Source: Antarctobacter albus (lineage in GTDB: Bacteria > Pseudomonadota > Alphaproteobacteria > Rhodobacterales > Rhodobacteraceae). From it: a DNA stretch of 64,000 nt. Positions 51,671 through 60,464 of this stretch are shown in pieces (the first letter of the stretch is position 1; every line of letters starts with the position of its first letter). The position numbers and the translations under genes were made by a program. The stretch spans positions 1-64,000 of the forward strand of contig NZ_FMZI01000004.1 in assembly GCF_900101505.1 (NCBI RefSeq), read 5' to 3'. Below the pieces are notes generated by a model that was not told where the DNA came from, ran no database searches, and saw only the letters and a list, made by a program, of their open reading frames with translations.

Positions 51671-53512
51671 ATGACAGAGATGCGGCCGGTCAGGCTGTGG
51701 CAGCCGCGCGTCCGGCAGGAAACGCGCGATGACGGGACCATCCTCGTCTGGCAGGAAGAGCCGCTTGGCCCCTACCCGCGCTGCCTGTCGGAAAAGATCG
51801 CTCATTGGGCCGCGGCCACGCCGGATCACCTGTGGATGGCCGAACGCGACGATGCCGGGGACTGGCGTGGCCACAGCTACGCAGAGCTGGCCGACCTGAC
51901 CGAGCGGGTGGGCAGCGCGCTTCTGGATCTGGGGCTTTCGGTCGACCGCCCGCTCCTGATCCTCTCGGGCAACAGCCTCGATCATGCGGTGATCGCCCTG
52001 TCGGCCCAGCACGTCGGCATCCCCTCTGCTGCGATCGCGCCCGCCTACGCACTGACCGGGCCGGACTATCCGAAACTGGCCGACATCGCGCGCCAGATCA
52101 CTCCGGGCGCTGTCTTTGCCGACAGGCTGGACGCCTTCGCCCCCGCCATCCGCAAGGTTCTTGATCCCGATCTGCCGATCATCACGGGCGCAGGCGAGTT
52201 GCCCGGCCACCGCATCCTGCGCTGGGATGACCTCAAACGGACCGAGCCGGCGGAGGCCGCCCGTGCCGCCGCCCGCGCCGTCACCCCCGACACGGTGGCC
52301 AAGTTCCTCTTTACCTCCGGCACAACCGGTTCTCCCAAGGCGGTGATCACCACTCAGCGGATGCTCTGTTCCAACATGGCGATGGTGCAGGACTGCTATG
52401 CCTTCATGAAAGAGGAACCGCCCGTACTGGTGGACTGGGCGCCCTGGAACCACGTCGCCTCGGGCAGCAAGGTCTTCAACATGGCGCTCTACAACGGCGG
52501 CACTTTCTACATCGACAAGGGCAACCCCGGCCCGCAAGGGATCGAAGAGACGATCCGCAACCTTCGAGAGATCGCGCCGACCTGGTATTTCAATGTCCCC
52601 GTCGGCTATGACGCCCTGATCCGCGCGATGCAGGCGGACACAGACCTGGCCTGCACCTTCTTCAGCCGGGTCAAGCTTCTGCTCTATGCAGGCGCAGGCA
52701 TGGCCACCCACACGTGGGAGGCACTCAAGACGCTGTCGGAACAGACGGTGGGCGCGCGCACCCTACTGTCGACCGGGCTGGGGGCGACCGAGACCGCCCC
52801 CTTTGCCCTGACCTGTGTCGAGGAACAGGACCTCCCCGGCAATGTCGGCGTGCCCGCCAAGGGTGTCACGATCAAGCTGGTGCCAACGGGCGGCAAGCTG
52901 GAACTGCGCATCAAGGGGCCGCTGGTCACGCCCGGCTATTGGCGCGCGCCAAAACTGACCGCGCAGGCCTTTGACGAGGAAGGCTTCTACAAGCTGGGGG
53001 ACGCGGTGCGTTTTGCCGTGCCCGGCGATGCTGCGCAGGGGTTCTTCTTCGACGGGCGCATCGCCGAGAACTTCAAGCTGAACACGGGCACATGGGTCGC
53101 GGTGGGGGCGCTCCGTGCGAAACTGGTCGATGCTCTGGGGGGCCTGGCGCGTGACGCGGTCATCACCGGCGAAGGCCAGAACGAATTGGGCGCCCTTCTG
53201 GTTCCGTCCCGCGCCGGCGCAGAGGCATTGGTGCCCGACGGCGCCGCACTGGACGACGCGGCGCTCTGGTCCCGGCCAGAGGTGCGCGCCGCGCTGCAAG
53301 AGCGGATGGCCAAGCTGGCACAGGAGGCCACCGGCTCTTCGATGCGGATTGCCCGCGCGATCGTGATGATCGAACCGCTGGATCTGAACGCGGGCGAGGT
53401 GACCGACAAGGGATCGGTCAACCAGCGCGCGGTGCTGAACAATCGCGGCGACCTGGTCCGGCGGCTTTACGCGGGCGACCCCGAGGTGATCCTCGCCCGC
53501 TCTCCGCGCTGA
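51671..53512 (+). CDS. Feruloyl-CoA synthase-type acyl-CoA ligase
   Basis: A 613-residue ATP-dependent ligase of the AMP-binding family. The P-loop is FTSGTTGSPKAVITTQ; other core motifs are LLSTGLGATETAP (A4-A5) and FYKLGDAVRF (A7), and the ligase-type C-terminal domain reads GRIAENFKLNTGTWV instead of the usual GRxKE. This, and the length over 600, are typical of feruloyl/coumaroyl-CoA synthases. It activates hydroxycinnamic acids with CoA for side-chain removal. ATG 51671 has GGGGGAGGG upstream. No enoyl-CoA hydratase/aldolase gene is adjacent, so the following step is encoded elsewhere. Confidence 0.85.
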   Translation: MTEMRPVRLWQPRVRQETRDDGTILVWQEEPLGPYPRCLSEKIAHWAAATPDHLWMAERDDAGDWRGHSYAELADLTERVGSALLDLGLSVDRPLLILSGNSLDHAVIALSAQHVGIPSAAIAPAYALTGPDYPKLADIARQITPGAVFADRLDAFAPAIRKVLDPDLPIITGAGELPGHRILRWDDLKRTEPAEAARAAARAVTPDTVAKFLFTSGTTGSPKAVITTQRMLCSNMAMVQDCYAFMKEEPPVLVDWAPWNHVASGSKVFNMALYNGGTFYIDKGNPGPQGIEETIRNLREIAPTWYFNVPVGYDALIRAMQADTDLACTFFSRVKLLLYAGAGMATHTWEALKTLSEQTVGARTLLSTGLGATETAPFALTCVEEQDLPGNVGVPAKGVTIKLVPTGGKLELRIKGPLVTPGYWRAPKLTAQAFDEEGFYKLGDAVRFAVPGDAAQGFFFDGRIAENFKLNTGTWVAVGALRAKLVDALGGLARDAVITGEGQNELGALLVPSRAGAEALVPDGAALDDAALWSRPEVRAALQERMAKLAQEATGSSMRIARAIVMIEPLDLNAGEVTDKGSVNQRAVLNNRGDLVRRLYAGDPEVILARSPR

Positions 53513-53523
53513 ACGCCTCAAAG

Positions 53524-53551
53524 GCGCGCCCCGGCCGAAACCGGGACGCGC
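53524..53551. terminator. Hairpin between the ligase and the convergent PLP gene
   Basis: A stem of GCGCG-C-CCCGG (53524-53534) with CCGGG-A-CGCGC (53541-53551), one internal mismatch, loop of 6. It lies between stops at 53512 and 53558 of convergent genes and is a plausible bidirectional terminator. Confidence 0.6.
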
Positions 53552-53557
53552 ACCCCT

Positions 53558-54562
53558 TCACGCGCTGACGTCGGCTGTCAGTTGCTCGTTGAAGGGGAAC
53601 AGCGCGGGCGTGCCGCCGCAATGCACGAACAGCACGTCCGATCCCTGTTCGATGGCGCCGCGTTGCGCCAGGTCGATGATCCCGGCCATCGCCTTGCCGG
53701 TATAGACCGGGTCCAGCAGCACGCCCTCGGCATGGCCGGTCCGCAGGATGGCGGCGTTGCCCTGCTCGGAGGGGATGGAATAGCCCGGCCCGACATAGTC
53801 ATTCTCGATTCGCAGATCCTCGGGTGTGAATCGCTGCTCCAATTCCAGCAGCTCTGCCGCGTCATTGGCCATGACCGCGATCCGCTCGGCGAACGGCACG
53901 GCGGTGCCGGTGACGGCGATGCCCAGTACCCTGGTCCCTGGCCACCAGATCGAACAGCCGACGACCATGCCCGCCAGCGTGCCACCCGACCCAACCGGCG
54001 CGCAGATATAATCCGGCGCCTTGCGGCCCGTGGCCGCGTATTGTTCCGACAGTTCGCGGATCGCGTTCACATAGCCCATCGCACCCAGCGCGCTGGCGCC
54101 CCCCAGCGGGATGATATAGGGCGTCTCGCCCCGTGCCTCTGCGGCATCCGCATGGGCCTGCATGCGCGGATTGATCTGCTCGAAATAAGCGTCCGGGTCC
54201 AGGAAATCGACCTCGGCCCCCAGGATGTGATCCAGCAAGAGGTTGCCCTGCCAGGCGTCGGGACGGTTGCCGCGCAGCACCAGGATCGGCTTCATGCCGA
54301 ATTTTCGGGCAGCAGCGGCGGTCATCCGCGCATGGTTGGACTGCTGCCCGCCGGTGGTGATGACCACCTGGACGCCGCGCGCCACCGCGTCCGCCATCAG
54401 GAACTCCAGCTTGCGCACCTTGTTGCCACCGCCGCCGAAGCCCGTGAAATCATCGCGTTTCACCGAAAGCGAGACGCCCAGCTCACCGCTCAGACGGGGC
54501 AGGTCCTCGACCGGGGTGGGCAGGAATCCCAGCGACAGCCGGGGCAATTCATCGAGTTTCAT
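53558..54562 (-). CDS. D-cysteine desulfhydrase / L-cysteate sulfo-lyase family PLP enzyme
   Basis: A 334-residue fold-type II PLP enzyme of the ACC-deaminase/D-cysteine desulfhydrase group. The PLP lysine lies in GGGGNKVRKLEFLMADA and substrate contacts in TTGGQQSNHARMTAAAA and PVGSGGTLAGM. The family includes D-cysteine desulfhydrase and CuyA, the L-cysteate sulfo-lyase of marine roseobacters; both release a sulfur species, pyruvate and ammonia. I cannot separate these from sequence alone. A rhodanese and an amino-acid-type ABC importer nearby fit sulfur-amino-acid use. Divergent from the ABC ATPase gene. Confidence 0.82.
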   Translation of the reverse strand: MKLDELPRLSLGFLPTPVEDLPRLSGELGVSLSVKRDDFTGFGGGGNKVRKLEFLMADAVARGVQVVITTGGQQSNHARMTAAAARKFGMKPILVLRGNRPDAWQGNLLLDHILGAEVDFLDPDAYFEQINPRMQAHADAAEARGETPYIIPLGGASALGAMGYVNAIRELSEQYAATGRKAPDYICAPVGSGGTLAGMVVGCSIWWPGTRVLGIAVTGTAVPFAERIAVMANDAAELLELEQRFTPEDLRIENDYVGPGYSIPSEQGNAAILRTGHAEGVLLDPVYTGKAMAGIIDLAQRGAIEQGSDVLFVHCGGTPALFPFNEQLTADVSA

Positions 54563-54636
54563 GCTCGGTCCTTTCTCTTGATTGGCCCGCCGGGGCGAGT
54601 TTCCCCTTGCATGATCGGACCCCTCTTGTCAGGATA

Positions 54637-54650
54637 TATGATATATCATA
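54637..54650. promoter_or_regulatory. 14-bp palindrome between the PLP gene and the ABC operon
   Basis: TATGATATATCATA is a perfect palindrome within an AT-rich island of the 187-nt divergent region. A -35-like TTGTCA (54626-54631, plus strand) adjoins it. Such palindromes are typical GntR/FCD sites, but no GntR gene lies beside it in this window. Confidence 0.6.
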
Positions 54651-54749
54651 AACGGCAACCCCTCGTTTTCCCGGTCCGCGTCATGCGGCGATCCCTTCCG
54701 GAGCGGCGGGCAAGCCGCTACGCTTGAACCGATCGAAACGGACCGCGCC

Positions 54750-56609
54750 ATGACCGAACCTGTCTTCTCCGTCTCCGGACTCGAGGTCGCCTTTCGCGGC
54801 CGCACCGGCTGGACCCCGGTGGTCCACGACATGTCGATGCAGATCGCGCGGGGCGAAACGCTGGCCCTTGTGGGAGAAAGCGGTTCGGGGAAAAGCGTCA
54901 CGTCGCTGGCCTCGATGCGCCTGCTCGACCCCGAGACGAGCCGCATCAGGGGCAAGGTTCTGCTGGAAGGCCGCGACCTGCTGACCCTGTCGGAACCCCA
55001 GATGCGCGGCGTGCGCGGCAACGACATGGCGATGATCTTCCAGGAGCCGATGACCTCGTTGAATCCCTCGATGAAGATCGGCGAACAGATCGCCGAGGTG
55101 CTGGAGGCGCACCAGGGCATGGACCGCAAGGCGGCCCTGGCCGAGACGCAGCGCCTGCTGGACCGGGTGCGCATCCCGGCGGCACGGCAGCGGATGGGCG
55201 AATACCCGCACCAGTCCTCGGGCGGGATGCGCCAGCGGTTCATGATCGCGATGGCGCTGGCCTGCCGCCCGCGCCTGCTGATCGCGGACGAACCGACGAC
55301 GGCGCTGGACGTGACGATCCAGGCCCAGATCCTGGAGCTGATCAAGGTGCTGCAGGAAGAAGAGGACATGGCCGTTCTCTTCATCACCCATGACATGGGC
55401 GTCGTGGCCGAGGTCGCGGACCGGACCATCGTCATGTACCGGGGCCGTGCCGTGGAACAGGGTCCGACAGAGGCGCTTTTTGCCGCGCCGGAACAGCCCT
55501 ACACCCGCGCGCTGCTGTCGGCGGTGCCCCGGCTGGGTTCGATGACCGGCAGCCGCCAACCCGCACGCTTTCCCTTGGTCGAGGCCGAAACCGGCAAGCC
55601 CCTGCCCGCCCGTCCGGTCGAAGCGCGCGTGGATGACAGCACCGCACCGCTGCTGCAGGTGCGCGGCCTGACCACGCGCTATGCCACCGGCGGCGGCTTT
55701 CTTGGCCGTGGCGCGGGGCGCGTCCACGCGGTCGAGGGCATCGACTTCGACATTCATCCCGGCGAGACCCTGGCGCTTGTCGGTGAATCCGGCTGCGGTA
55801 AGTCCTCTGCCGGGCGGTCCATCCTGGGGCTGACCCCGGCACAGGACGGATCGGTCAAGCTGGAAGGCGAGGAACTGCTGGGCCTGTCGCGCCGCGCCAT
55901 CCGCCCCTACCGGCGCAAGATGCAGATGATCTTTCAGGATCCTTTTGCCAGCCTCGACCCCCGGTTCCGTATCGGGGACGCCATCGCCGAACCGATGCTG
56001 ACCCACGGTCTTGTCTCGCGTGCCGAGGCGCCAGGGCGCGTGGCGGACCTGTTGGAAAAGGTCGGGCTGACGGGAGACATGGCGCGGCGCTATCCCAACG
56101 AGTTCTCCGGCGGCCAGCGCCAGCGCCTCTGCATCGCCCGCGCGCTAGGCATGACACCCAGCCTGATTGTCGCGGACGAGGCGGTGTCGGCGCTGGATGT
56201 CTCGATCAAGGCGCAGGTCATCAACCTGATGCTGGACCTGCAGGAAGAGATGGGCCTGTCCTACCTCTTCATCAGCCACGACATGGCGGTGGTCGAACGC
56301 ATGAGCCACCGCGTCGCGGTCATGTACCTTGGCGAGATCGTCGAGATCGGCCCGCGCGCCGCGATCTTCGAAAACCCGCAGCACCCCTACACCCGCCGCC
56401 TGCTGTCGGCCGTGCCGGTCCCGGACCCGGCGCGCAGGGGCATGCGCCGCGGGCTGGACGTGCGCGACCTGAAAAGCCCGGTGCGCCCCCTGGACTACCA
56501 GCCGCCCAAGCGGGAATGGCGCGAGGTGTCGCCCGGGCATCGCGTCCAGGTGCCCGGCCCGGAATGGGCCGGCGAGATCGCCGAACAGGCGGCGGGCATC
56601 CCGGCATGA
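54750..56609 (+). CDS. Dipeptide/oligopeptide-type ABC transporter ATPase, double cassette
   Basis: A 619-residue protein with two complete ABC cassettes of the DppD/DppF type, as in GsiA. Cassette 1: Walker A GESGSGKS, signature SSGGMRQRF, Walker B LLIADEPTTALDV. Cassette 2 (from about residue 300): Walker A GESGCGKSS, signature FSGGQRQRL, Walker B LIVADEAVSALDV, where Ala replaces the usual Pro. Each cassette ends with the Dpp-type HPYTRxLLSAVP motif. The matching permease and binding-protein genes lie on the opposite strand at 61798-64000, so the importer is split across two operons. It overlaps the SDR gene by 4 nt. Confidence 0.9.
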   Translation: MTEPVFSVSGLEVAFRGRTGWTPVVHDMSMQIARGETLALVGESGSGKSVTSLASMRLLDPETSRIRGKVLLEGRDLLTLSEPQMRGVRGNDMAMIFQEPMTSLNPSMKIGEQIAEVLEAHQGMDRKAALAETQRLLDRVRIPAARQRMGEYPHQSSGGMRQRFMIAMALACRPRLLIADEPTTALDVTIQAQILELIKVLQEEEDMAVLFITHDMGVVAEVADRTIVMYRGRAVEQGPTEALFAAPEQPYTRALLSAVPRLGSMTGSRQPARFPLVEAETGKPLPARPVEARVDDSTAPLLQVRGLTTRYATGGGFLGRGAGRVHAVEGIDFDIHPGETLALVGESGCGKSSAGRSILGLTPAQDGSVKLEGEELLGLSRRAIRPYRRKMQMIFQDPFASLDPRFRIGDAIAEPMLTHGLVSRAEAPGRVADLLEKVGLTGDMARRYPNEFSGGQRQRLCIARALGMTPSLIVADEAVSALDVSIKAQVINLMLDLQEEMGLSYLFISHDMAVVERMSHRVAVMYLGEIVEIGPRAAIFENPQHPYTRRLLSAVPVPDPARRGMRRGLDVRDLKSPVRPLDYQPPKREWREVSPGHRVQVPGPEWAGEIAEQAAGIPA

Positions 56610-57298
56610 ACCGCCCCGTCGTGATGATTTCCGGCGCCAGCCGGGGCATCGGCGCGGCCATCGCCGCCGAGATGCACTCTGCCGGATGGGCGTTGAGCCT
56701 GGGCCTGCGCGACCCGGACACCAGCCCCCTTCCCGCCTCGGACATCGTGCTGACCTGCCGCTTCGACGCCACCGACACGGACAGCGAAAGCGCCTGGCTC
56801 GCCGCGACGCAGGCACGTTTTGGCCGGCTGGACGGTTTGGTTCTGAACGCCGGCATCCACAGCGCGCATTCGGTGCTGGAGGCCAGCGAGGCCGAGTTCG
56901 ACCAGCTGTTCGACGTCAACGTGAAATCGCCGATGCGCCTGTCGCAACTGGCCTGGCCCCTGCTGAAACAGGGCCCGGGCCGGATCGTGACCATCGCTTC
57001 GCTCTCCGGCAAGCGGGTGAAATCGCCGGGATCGGGGCTTTATGCCATGTCGAAATTCGCCCTTGTCGGGCTGACCCATGCCCTGCGGCAGGCCGGAAAG
57101 GACAGCGGCGTGCGCGCCACCGCCATCTGTCCCAGTTTCGTGGCAACCGACATGGGCCGGGCCGCATCGGGCACAGATGGCAGCGACAAGACCCGCCCCG
57201 AGGACATCGCCCGCATCACCCGCACCGTGCTGGAACTGCCCGCCTCTGCCAGCGTGGCCGAAATCCCCGTCCACTGGGGGGTCGAGGATTGTTTCTGA
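56606..57298 (+). CDS. Short-chain dehydrogenase/reductase
   Basis: A 230-residue classical SDR. The cofactor motif is SGASRGIGAAIA, followed by LNAGIHS (NAG motif), the catalytic Ser in TIASLSGKRV and the YAMSK active-site motif. Its substrate is unknown. It is translationally coupled to the ABC ATPase (ATGA overlap) and followed one base later by the FAD oxidoreductase, so it acts in the same pathway, probably on a keto or hydroxy product of the imported compound. Confidence 0.88.
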   Translation: MNRPVVMISGASRGIGAAIAAEMHSAGWALSLGLRDPDTSPLPASDIVLTCRFDATDTDSESAWLAATQARFGRLDGLVLNAGIHSAHSVLEASEAEFDQLFDVNVKSPMRLSQLAWPLLKQGPGRIVTIASLSGKRVKSPGSGLYAMSKFALVGLTHALRQAGKDSGVRATAICPSFVATDMGRAASGTDGSDKTRPEDIARITRTVLELPASASVAEIPVHWGVEDCF

Positions 57299-57299
57299 C

Positions 57300-58652
57300 A
57301 TGACACTGCCCAATCGCGGCCCGGCGCCGCTTTCGGTCGCCAGTTCGGGCGATCTGCCCGCGACAACGGATATCGTCGTCATCGGCGGTGGGATCATCGG
57401 TGCCGCGACGGCGCTGGAGCTGGCCCGCGCCGGCCATGCCACCTGCCTGCTTGAAAAGGGGATCATCGCCGGGGAACAGTCCAGCCGCAACTGGGGCTGG
57501 GTCCGGCAAGCCGGGCGCGACTTGCGCGAACTGCCCCTGTCGACCCTGGCCCGCCGCCGCTGGCAGACCCTCTCGGACAGGATCGGCCCCGATCTTGGCT
57601 ACGTCGAATGCGGCATCGCCTATGTTGCCCGCTCGCCCGAACAGGCCGCCCGCCACCAGGCCTGGGTGACAGAGGCCGCAGGACATGGCATCCCAGCCGA
57701 AATCCTCAGCCCCGAACGTCTCACGGCCATCGCTCCCGGGCTGGCCCGAACGGGGCTGTCCGCGCTCTACTTGCCCGGGGACGGACGGGCCGAACCGCAA
57801 AACGCCGCGCCGTTGCTGGCGCGCGAGGCCATTCGTGAAGGGGCCAGCATCCACCAGCACTGTGCCGCGCTGGAAATCGAGACCGACCGCGCGGGCATCA
57901 GCGGGATGCGCACCGAACGGGGGCGGATCGCCACGCGCTGCGTCATCGTTGCGGGCGGCATCTGGTCCGCGCCCCTGTTGCGACGGCTGGGCGTGGACCT
58001 GCCCCAGCTCAAGGTCCTGTCCTCGGCCTGCCGCACCGCGCCCCTGACCAAGGCACAGGGCGCCGCTTTCACCCCCTGTCTTTCGCTGGGAGGCGTCGCC
58101 CTGCGGCATCGCGCGGACGGCGGGGTCACGATGGCCAGTTCCGCCACCGCCGTGGCCGAGCTCGTGCCGGACAGTTTCCGCCACATGCGGGCCTTTCTGC
58201 CCGGTCTGCGCAGCATGTTGCCGGGCCTGAAGCTGCGGTTGGGCGCCGCCACCCTGCGCGAGACAGGCTGGCTGTTCTCTGGCGTTGCGCTGGAACGCAG
58301 CCTGACGCGTCACCGCATCATGGATCCCGCGCCGGACCGCCGTGCCCTGCGGCAGGTCAGGCGGCGCCTTGCAGAGAGCTTTCCCGCGCTCGCGAACATC
58401 GAAGAGGCGCAGGCCTGGGGCGGGCTGATCGACGTCACGCCGGACGTGATCCCGGTGATCTCGACGATCGAGCCGGTGCCCGGCCTCGTGATCGGCACCG
58501 GCTTTTCCGGGCATGGTTTCGGCATCGGCCCCGGTGCAGGGCGTGTGCTGGCCGAACTGGCGACGGATCAGCGGCCCAGTGTCGACCTACAGGATTTCCG
58601 GCTCGACCGTTTCGGCAAAGGCCGACGCGTGCAGATGCAATCCTGGCTCTGA
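57300..58652 (+). CDS. FAD-dependent oxidoreductase, D-amino-acid/opine oxidase (DAO) family
   Basis: A 450-residue flavoenzyme of the DadA/glycine-oxidase family. The FAD-binding dinucleotide motif is VVIGGGIIGAATALELARAG, followed by the family element QSSRNWGWVRQAGRD. The C-terminal FAD contact is PGLVIGTGFSGHGFGIGPGAGR. It probably oxidises a secondary or D-amino acid to the imine. ATG 57300 lies one base after the SDR stop. It ends the plus-strand operon, 16 nt from the convergent rhodanese gene, with no clear terminator. Confidence 0.88.
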   Translation: MTLPNRGPAPLSVASSGDLPATTDIVVIGGGIIGAATALELARAGHATCLLEKGIIAGEQSSRNWGWVRQAGRDLRELPLSTLARRRWQTLSDRIGPDLGYVECGIAYVARSPEQAARHQAWVTEAAGHGIPAEILSPERLTAIAPGLARTGLSALYLPGDGRAEPQNAAPLLAREAIREGASIHQHCAALEIETDRAGISGMRTERGRIATRCVIVAGGIWSAPLLRRLGVDLPQLKVLSSACRTAPLTKAQGAAFTPCLSLGGVALRHRADGGVTMASSATAVAELVPDSFRHMRAFLPGLRSMLPGLKLRLGAATLRETGWLFSGVALERSLTRHRIMDPAPDRRALRQVRRRLAESFPALANIEEAQAWGGLIDVTPDVIPVISTIEPVPGLVIGTGFSGHGFGIGPGAGRVLAELATDQRPSVDLQDFRLDRFGKGRRVQMQSWL

Positions 58653-58668
58653 CGTTCCAGGCGCCGGG

Positions 58669-59490
58669 TCAAGCTGCGGGTCCGGTTTCCATCGGCAAGG
58701 CCGGGTCGGCGGCCCATTCGTGCCAGGAGCCGACAAAGATCCCCACCCTGTCGAACCCCGCCATGCGCAAACCGTACAGCGCCGTCGCCGCCCGGGCGCC
58801 CCTGTGGCAATAGGTGACGACGGGCCGCGCCGGGTCCAGCCCGGCGGCAATGGCCGCCGCGCGGATTTCTTCGGCCGGGCCATAGCGCCCGTCGCGGATC
58901 ATGTCCTCGTAGAACATGAACAGTGCGCCCGGCACACGCCCGCCACGGGCGCAGCAGTCATGCGCGAAACTGCCGTCGAACTCGCTGGGGCGGCGCACGT
59001 CGAAGATCTGGAGCTCCGGCGCCGGTGTCAGAAGGGCGTCGCCGATCAGCGCCAGATCGGGCCGCCAGCCCTCCGGCGCGGGTCCGTCCACATGGGTGAT
59101 CGCCTCGGCCACCCCCTGCCCTGGTGCCGTCGCGCCGCCGATCTCGCGCCAGGCACGCAACCCGCCATCCAGGATCACACCGCCGTCACGCCCCAGCAAT
59201 TCCTGGAACCACAGACCGCGCGGCGAGCGCATGCCCGTTTCCTCCTCGAACCAGACCACGGTCCGGGCCCTGTCCAGCCCGGCCCGGCGAAAGGCCGCGG
59301 CCGCGCCCGCCGCCATGCCGGCATACCCCTCGTCGGTGCTGTCCGGCACGAAATAGTCGTAGACGTTCAGAAAGATCGCGCCCGGCAGGCTCTCCTGCTC
59401 CCAGGCTTCGCGGGTGCGGGTGTCGACCAGGACAAGCCCCGGTTCGTCCAGCCGGGCGGCAAGTTCGCTTGCGGAAATGGTCACAGGCAT
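58669..59490 (-). CDS. Two-domain sulfurtransferase (rhodanese)
   Basis: A 273-residue tandem rhodanese of the thiosulfate/3-mercaptopyruvate sulfurtransferase class. The C-terminal domain holds the active-site cysteine in TYCHRGARAA, and the CDC25-like IFDVRRPSEFDG opens that domain. The N-terminal domain, with WFEEETGMRSPRG at the equivalent loop, lacks the cysteine, as is normal for this class. It moves sulfane sulfur to thiol or cyanide acceptors. It is the last gene of the binding protein-dppBC-M20-OCD operon, 17 nt after the ornithine cyclodeaminase gene, and suggests that sulfur is released in the pathway. Confidence 0.87.
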   Translation of the reverse strand: MPVTISASELAARLDEPGLVLVDTRTREAWEQESLPGAIFLNVYDYFVPDSTDEGYAGMAAGAAAAFRRAGLDRARTVVWFEEETGMRSPRGLWFQELLGRDGGVILDGGLRAWREIGGATAPGQGVAEAITHVDGPAPEGWRPDLALIGDALLTPAPELQIFDVRRPSEFDGSFAHDCCARGGRVPGALFMFYEDMIRDGRYGPAEEIRAAAIAAGLDPARPVVTYCHRGARAATALYGLRMAGFDRVGIFVGSWHEWAADPALPMETGPAA

Positions 59491-59507
59491 GTCGGTCCTT
59501 TCGGAAG

Positions 59508-60464
59508 TCAGTCGGTGAGGATCTGCCCCAACCCCAGGTCGGTGGCCCGGCGCATCAGGCGCGCGGCAAGGGCAATGTCGAAGATGTTGAGGCCGAAGCT
59601 GGAGAAATAGACGCAGGCCGCCGGGTCCGACCGCCAGCCGTCCAGCAGGATCGCGGCGGCATCGGCGGCGATGCGATCGGCAGGAAAACGCCCGGCGCGG
59701 TGCATCTGGAACAGGCTCTTGGCGCTTGTCCGCGCAAAGTCGCCCCAGAGATCGCAGGTCACGGCATCGGCGCGATCGATCGCATCAAAGCTGACCTCGT
59801 GATAGCCGATCTGCAGGATCAGCGCGCCTCTGGCCATCACTTCCGGCCCCAGGATCGGTTCCGGCGCAGAGGTACAGGCAAAGGTGACCTCGGCAGCCAG
59901 ACTGGCCTCCGAGGCCGCCCGGTGGCGACGGATCGCAACCCCCTCGGGCGCCTCTATCGCGCGTCCCGAGCGTGTCCAGTGATGCACCTCGGCCAGGTCG
60001 GGGAACACGGCCCGCGCCATCCGCAGATGCATTTGCGCCTGTGCTCCGGCGCCAAGGATCGCGATACGCCGGACGCCGGGTTTCAGCGCCCGCACAACCG
60101 CCCCGGACAGCGCCGCCGTCCGCACCCGGGTCAGCATGGCGCTGTCCACGATGCCCATCGGCAGGCCCGTTTCAAGGTCGTCGAGGACGGTGCGCGAGGT
60201 GATCGCCTCGCCCCCTTGCGGGGCCTCTGGCCGATGAACGGTCCATTTCAAACCGGCGGCGGCAAAGCGCCCTCCGACACGGGCCGGCAGCCCATATCCC
60301 TTGGCGCGGGGATCGGTCCCCAGCGGCAGGACATTCTCGGCGGCCATCTCGGCCTTTCTGGCACGCAACAGAGCCAAGGCGTCATGCACATCCGCCAGGG
60401 CCGCGTCCCAGTCCAGCGCCCCCGCGGCGATCAGGTCGCGGCGGTTGAGGTAACGCCCGGTCAT
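59508..60464 (-). CDS. Ornithine cyclodeaminase / mu-crystallin family protein
   Basis: A 318-residue NAD(P)-binding protein. The Rossmann motif is IAILGAGAQAQMHLRMA and the substrate lysine region is GGRFAAAGLKWTVHRP, with RTAALSGAVVRAL typical of the family. Members cyclise ornithine to proline or act as imine reductases/dehydrogenases on D-amino or N-alkyl amino acids, for example in opine and ectoine pathways. It overlaps the M20 gene by 4 nt. Alongside a DAO-family oxidase and an SDR, an imine reductase or amino-acid dehydrogenase role seems likelier than true ornithine cyclodeamination. Confidence 0.85.
   Translation of the reverse strand: MTGRYLNRRDLIAAGALDWDAALADVHDALALLRARKAEMAAENVLPLGTDPRAKGYGLPARVGGRFAAAGLKWTVHRPEAPQGGEAITSRTVLDDLETGLPMGIVDSAMLTRVRTAALSGAVVRALKPGVRRIAILGAGAQAQMHLRMARAVFPDLAEVHHWTRSGRAIEAPEGVAIRRHRAASEASLAAEVTFACTSAPEPILGPEVMARGALILQIGYHEVSFDAIDRADAVTCDLWGDFARTSAKSLFQMHRAGRFPADRIAADAAAILLDGWRSDPAACVYFSSFGLNIFDIALAARLMRRATDLGLGQILTD

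Noticed and set aside
58669-59490. Loss of the active-site cysteine in the first rhodanese domain as a possible inactivation.
   Set aside because: An inactive N-terminal domain is normal in two-domain sulfurtransferases; the C-terminal cysteine is present.
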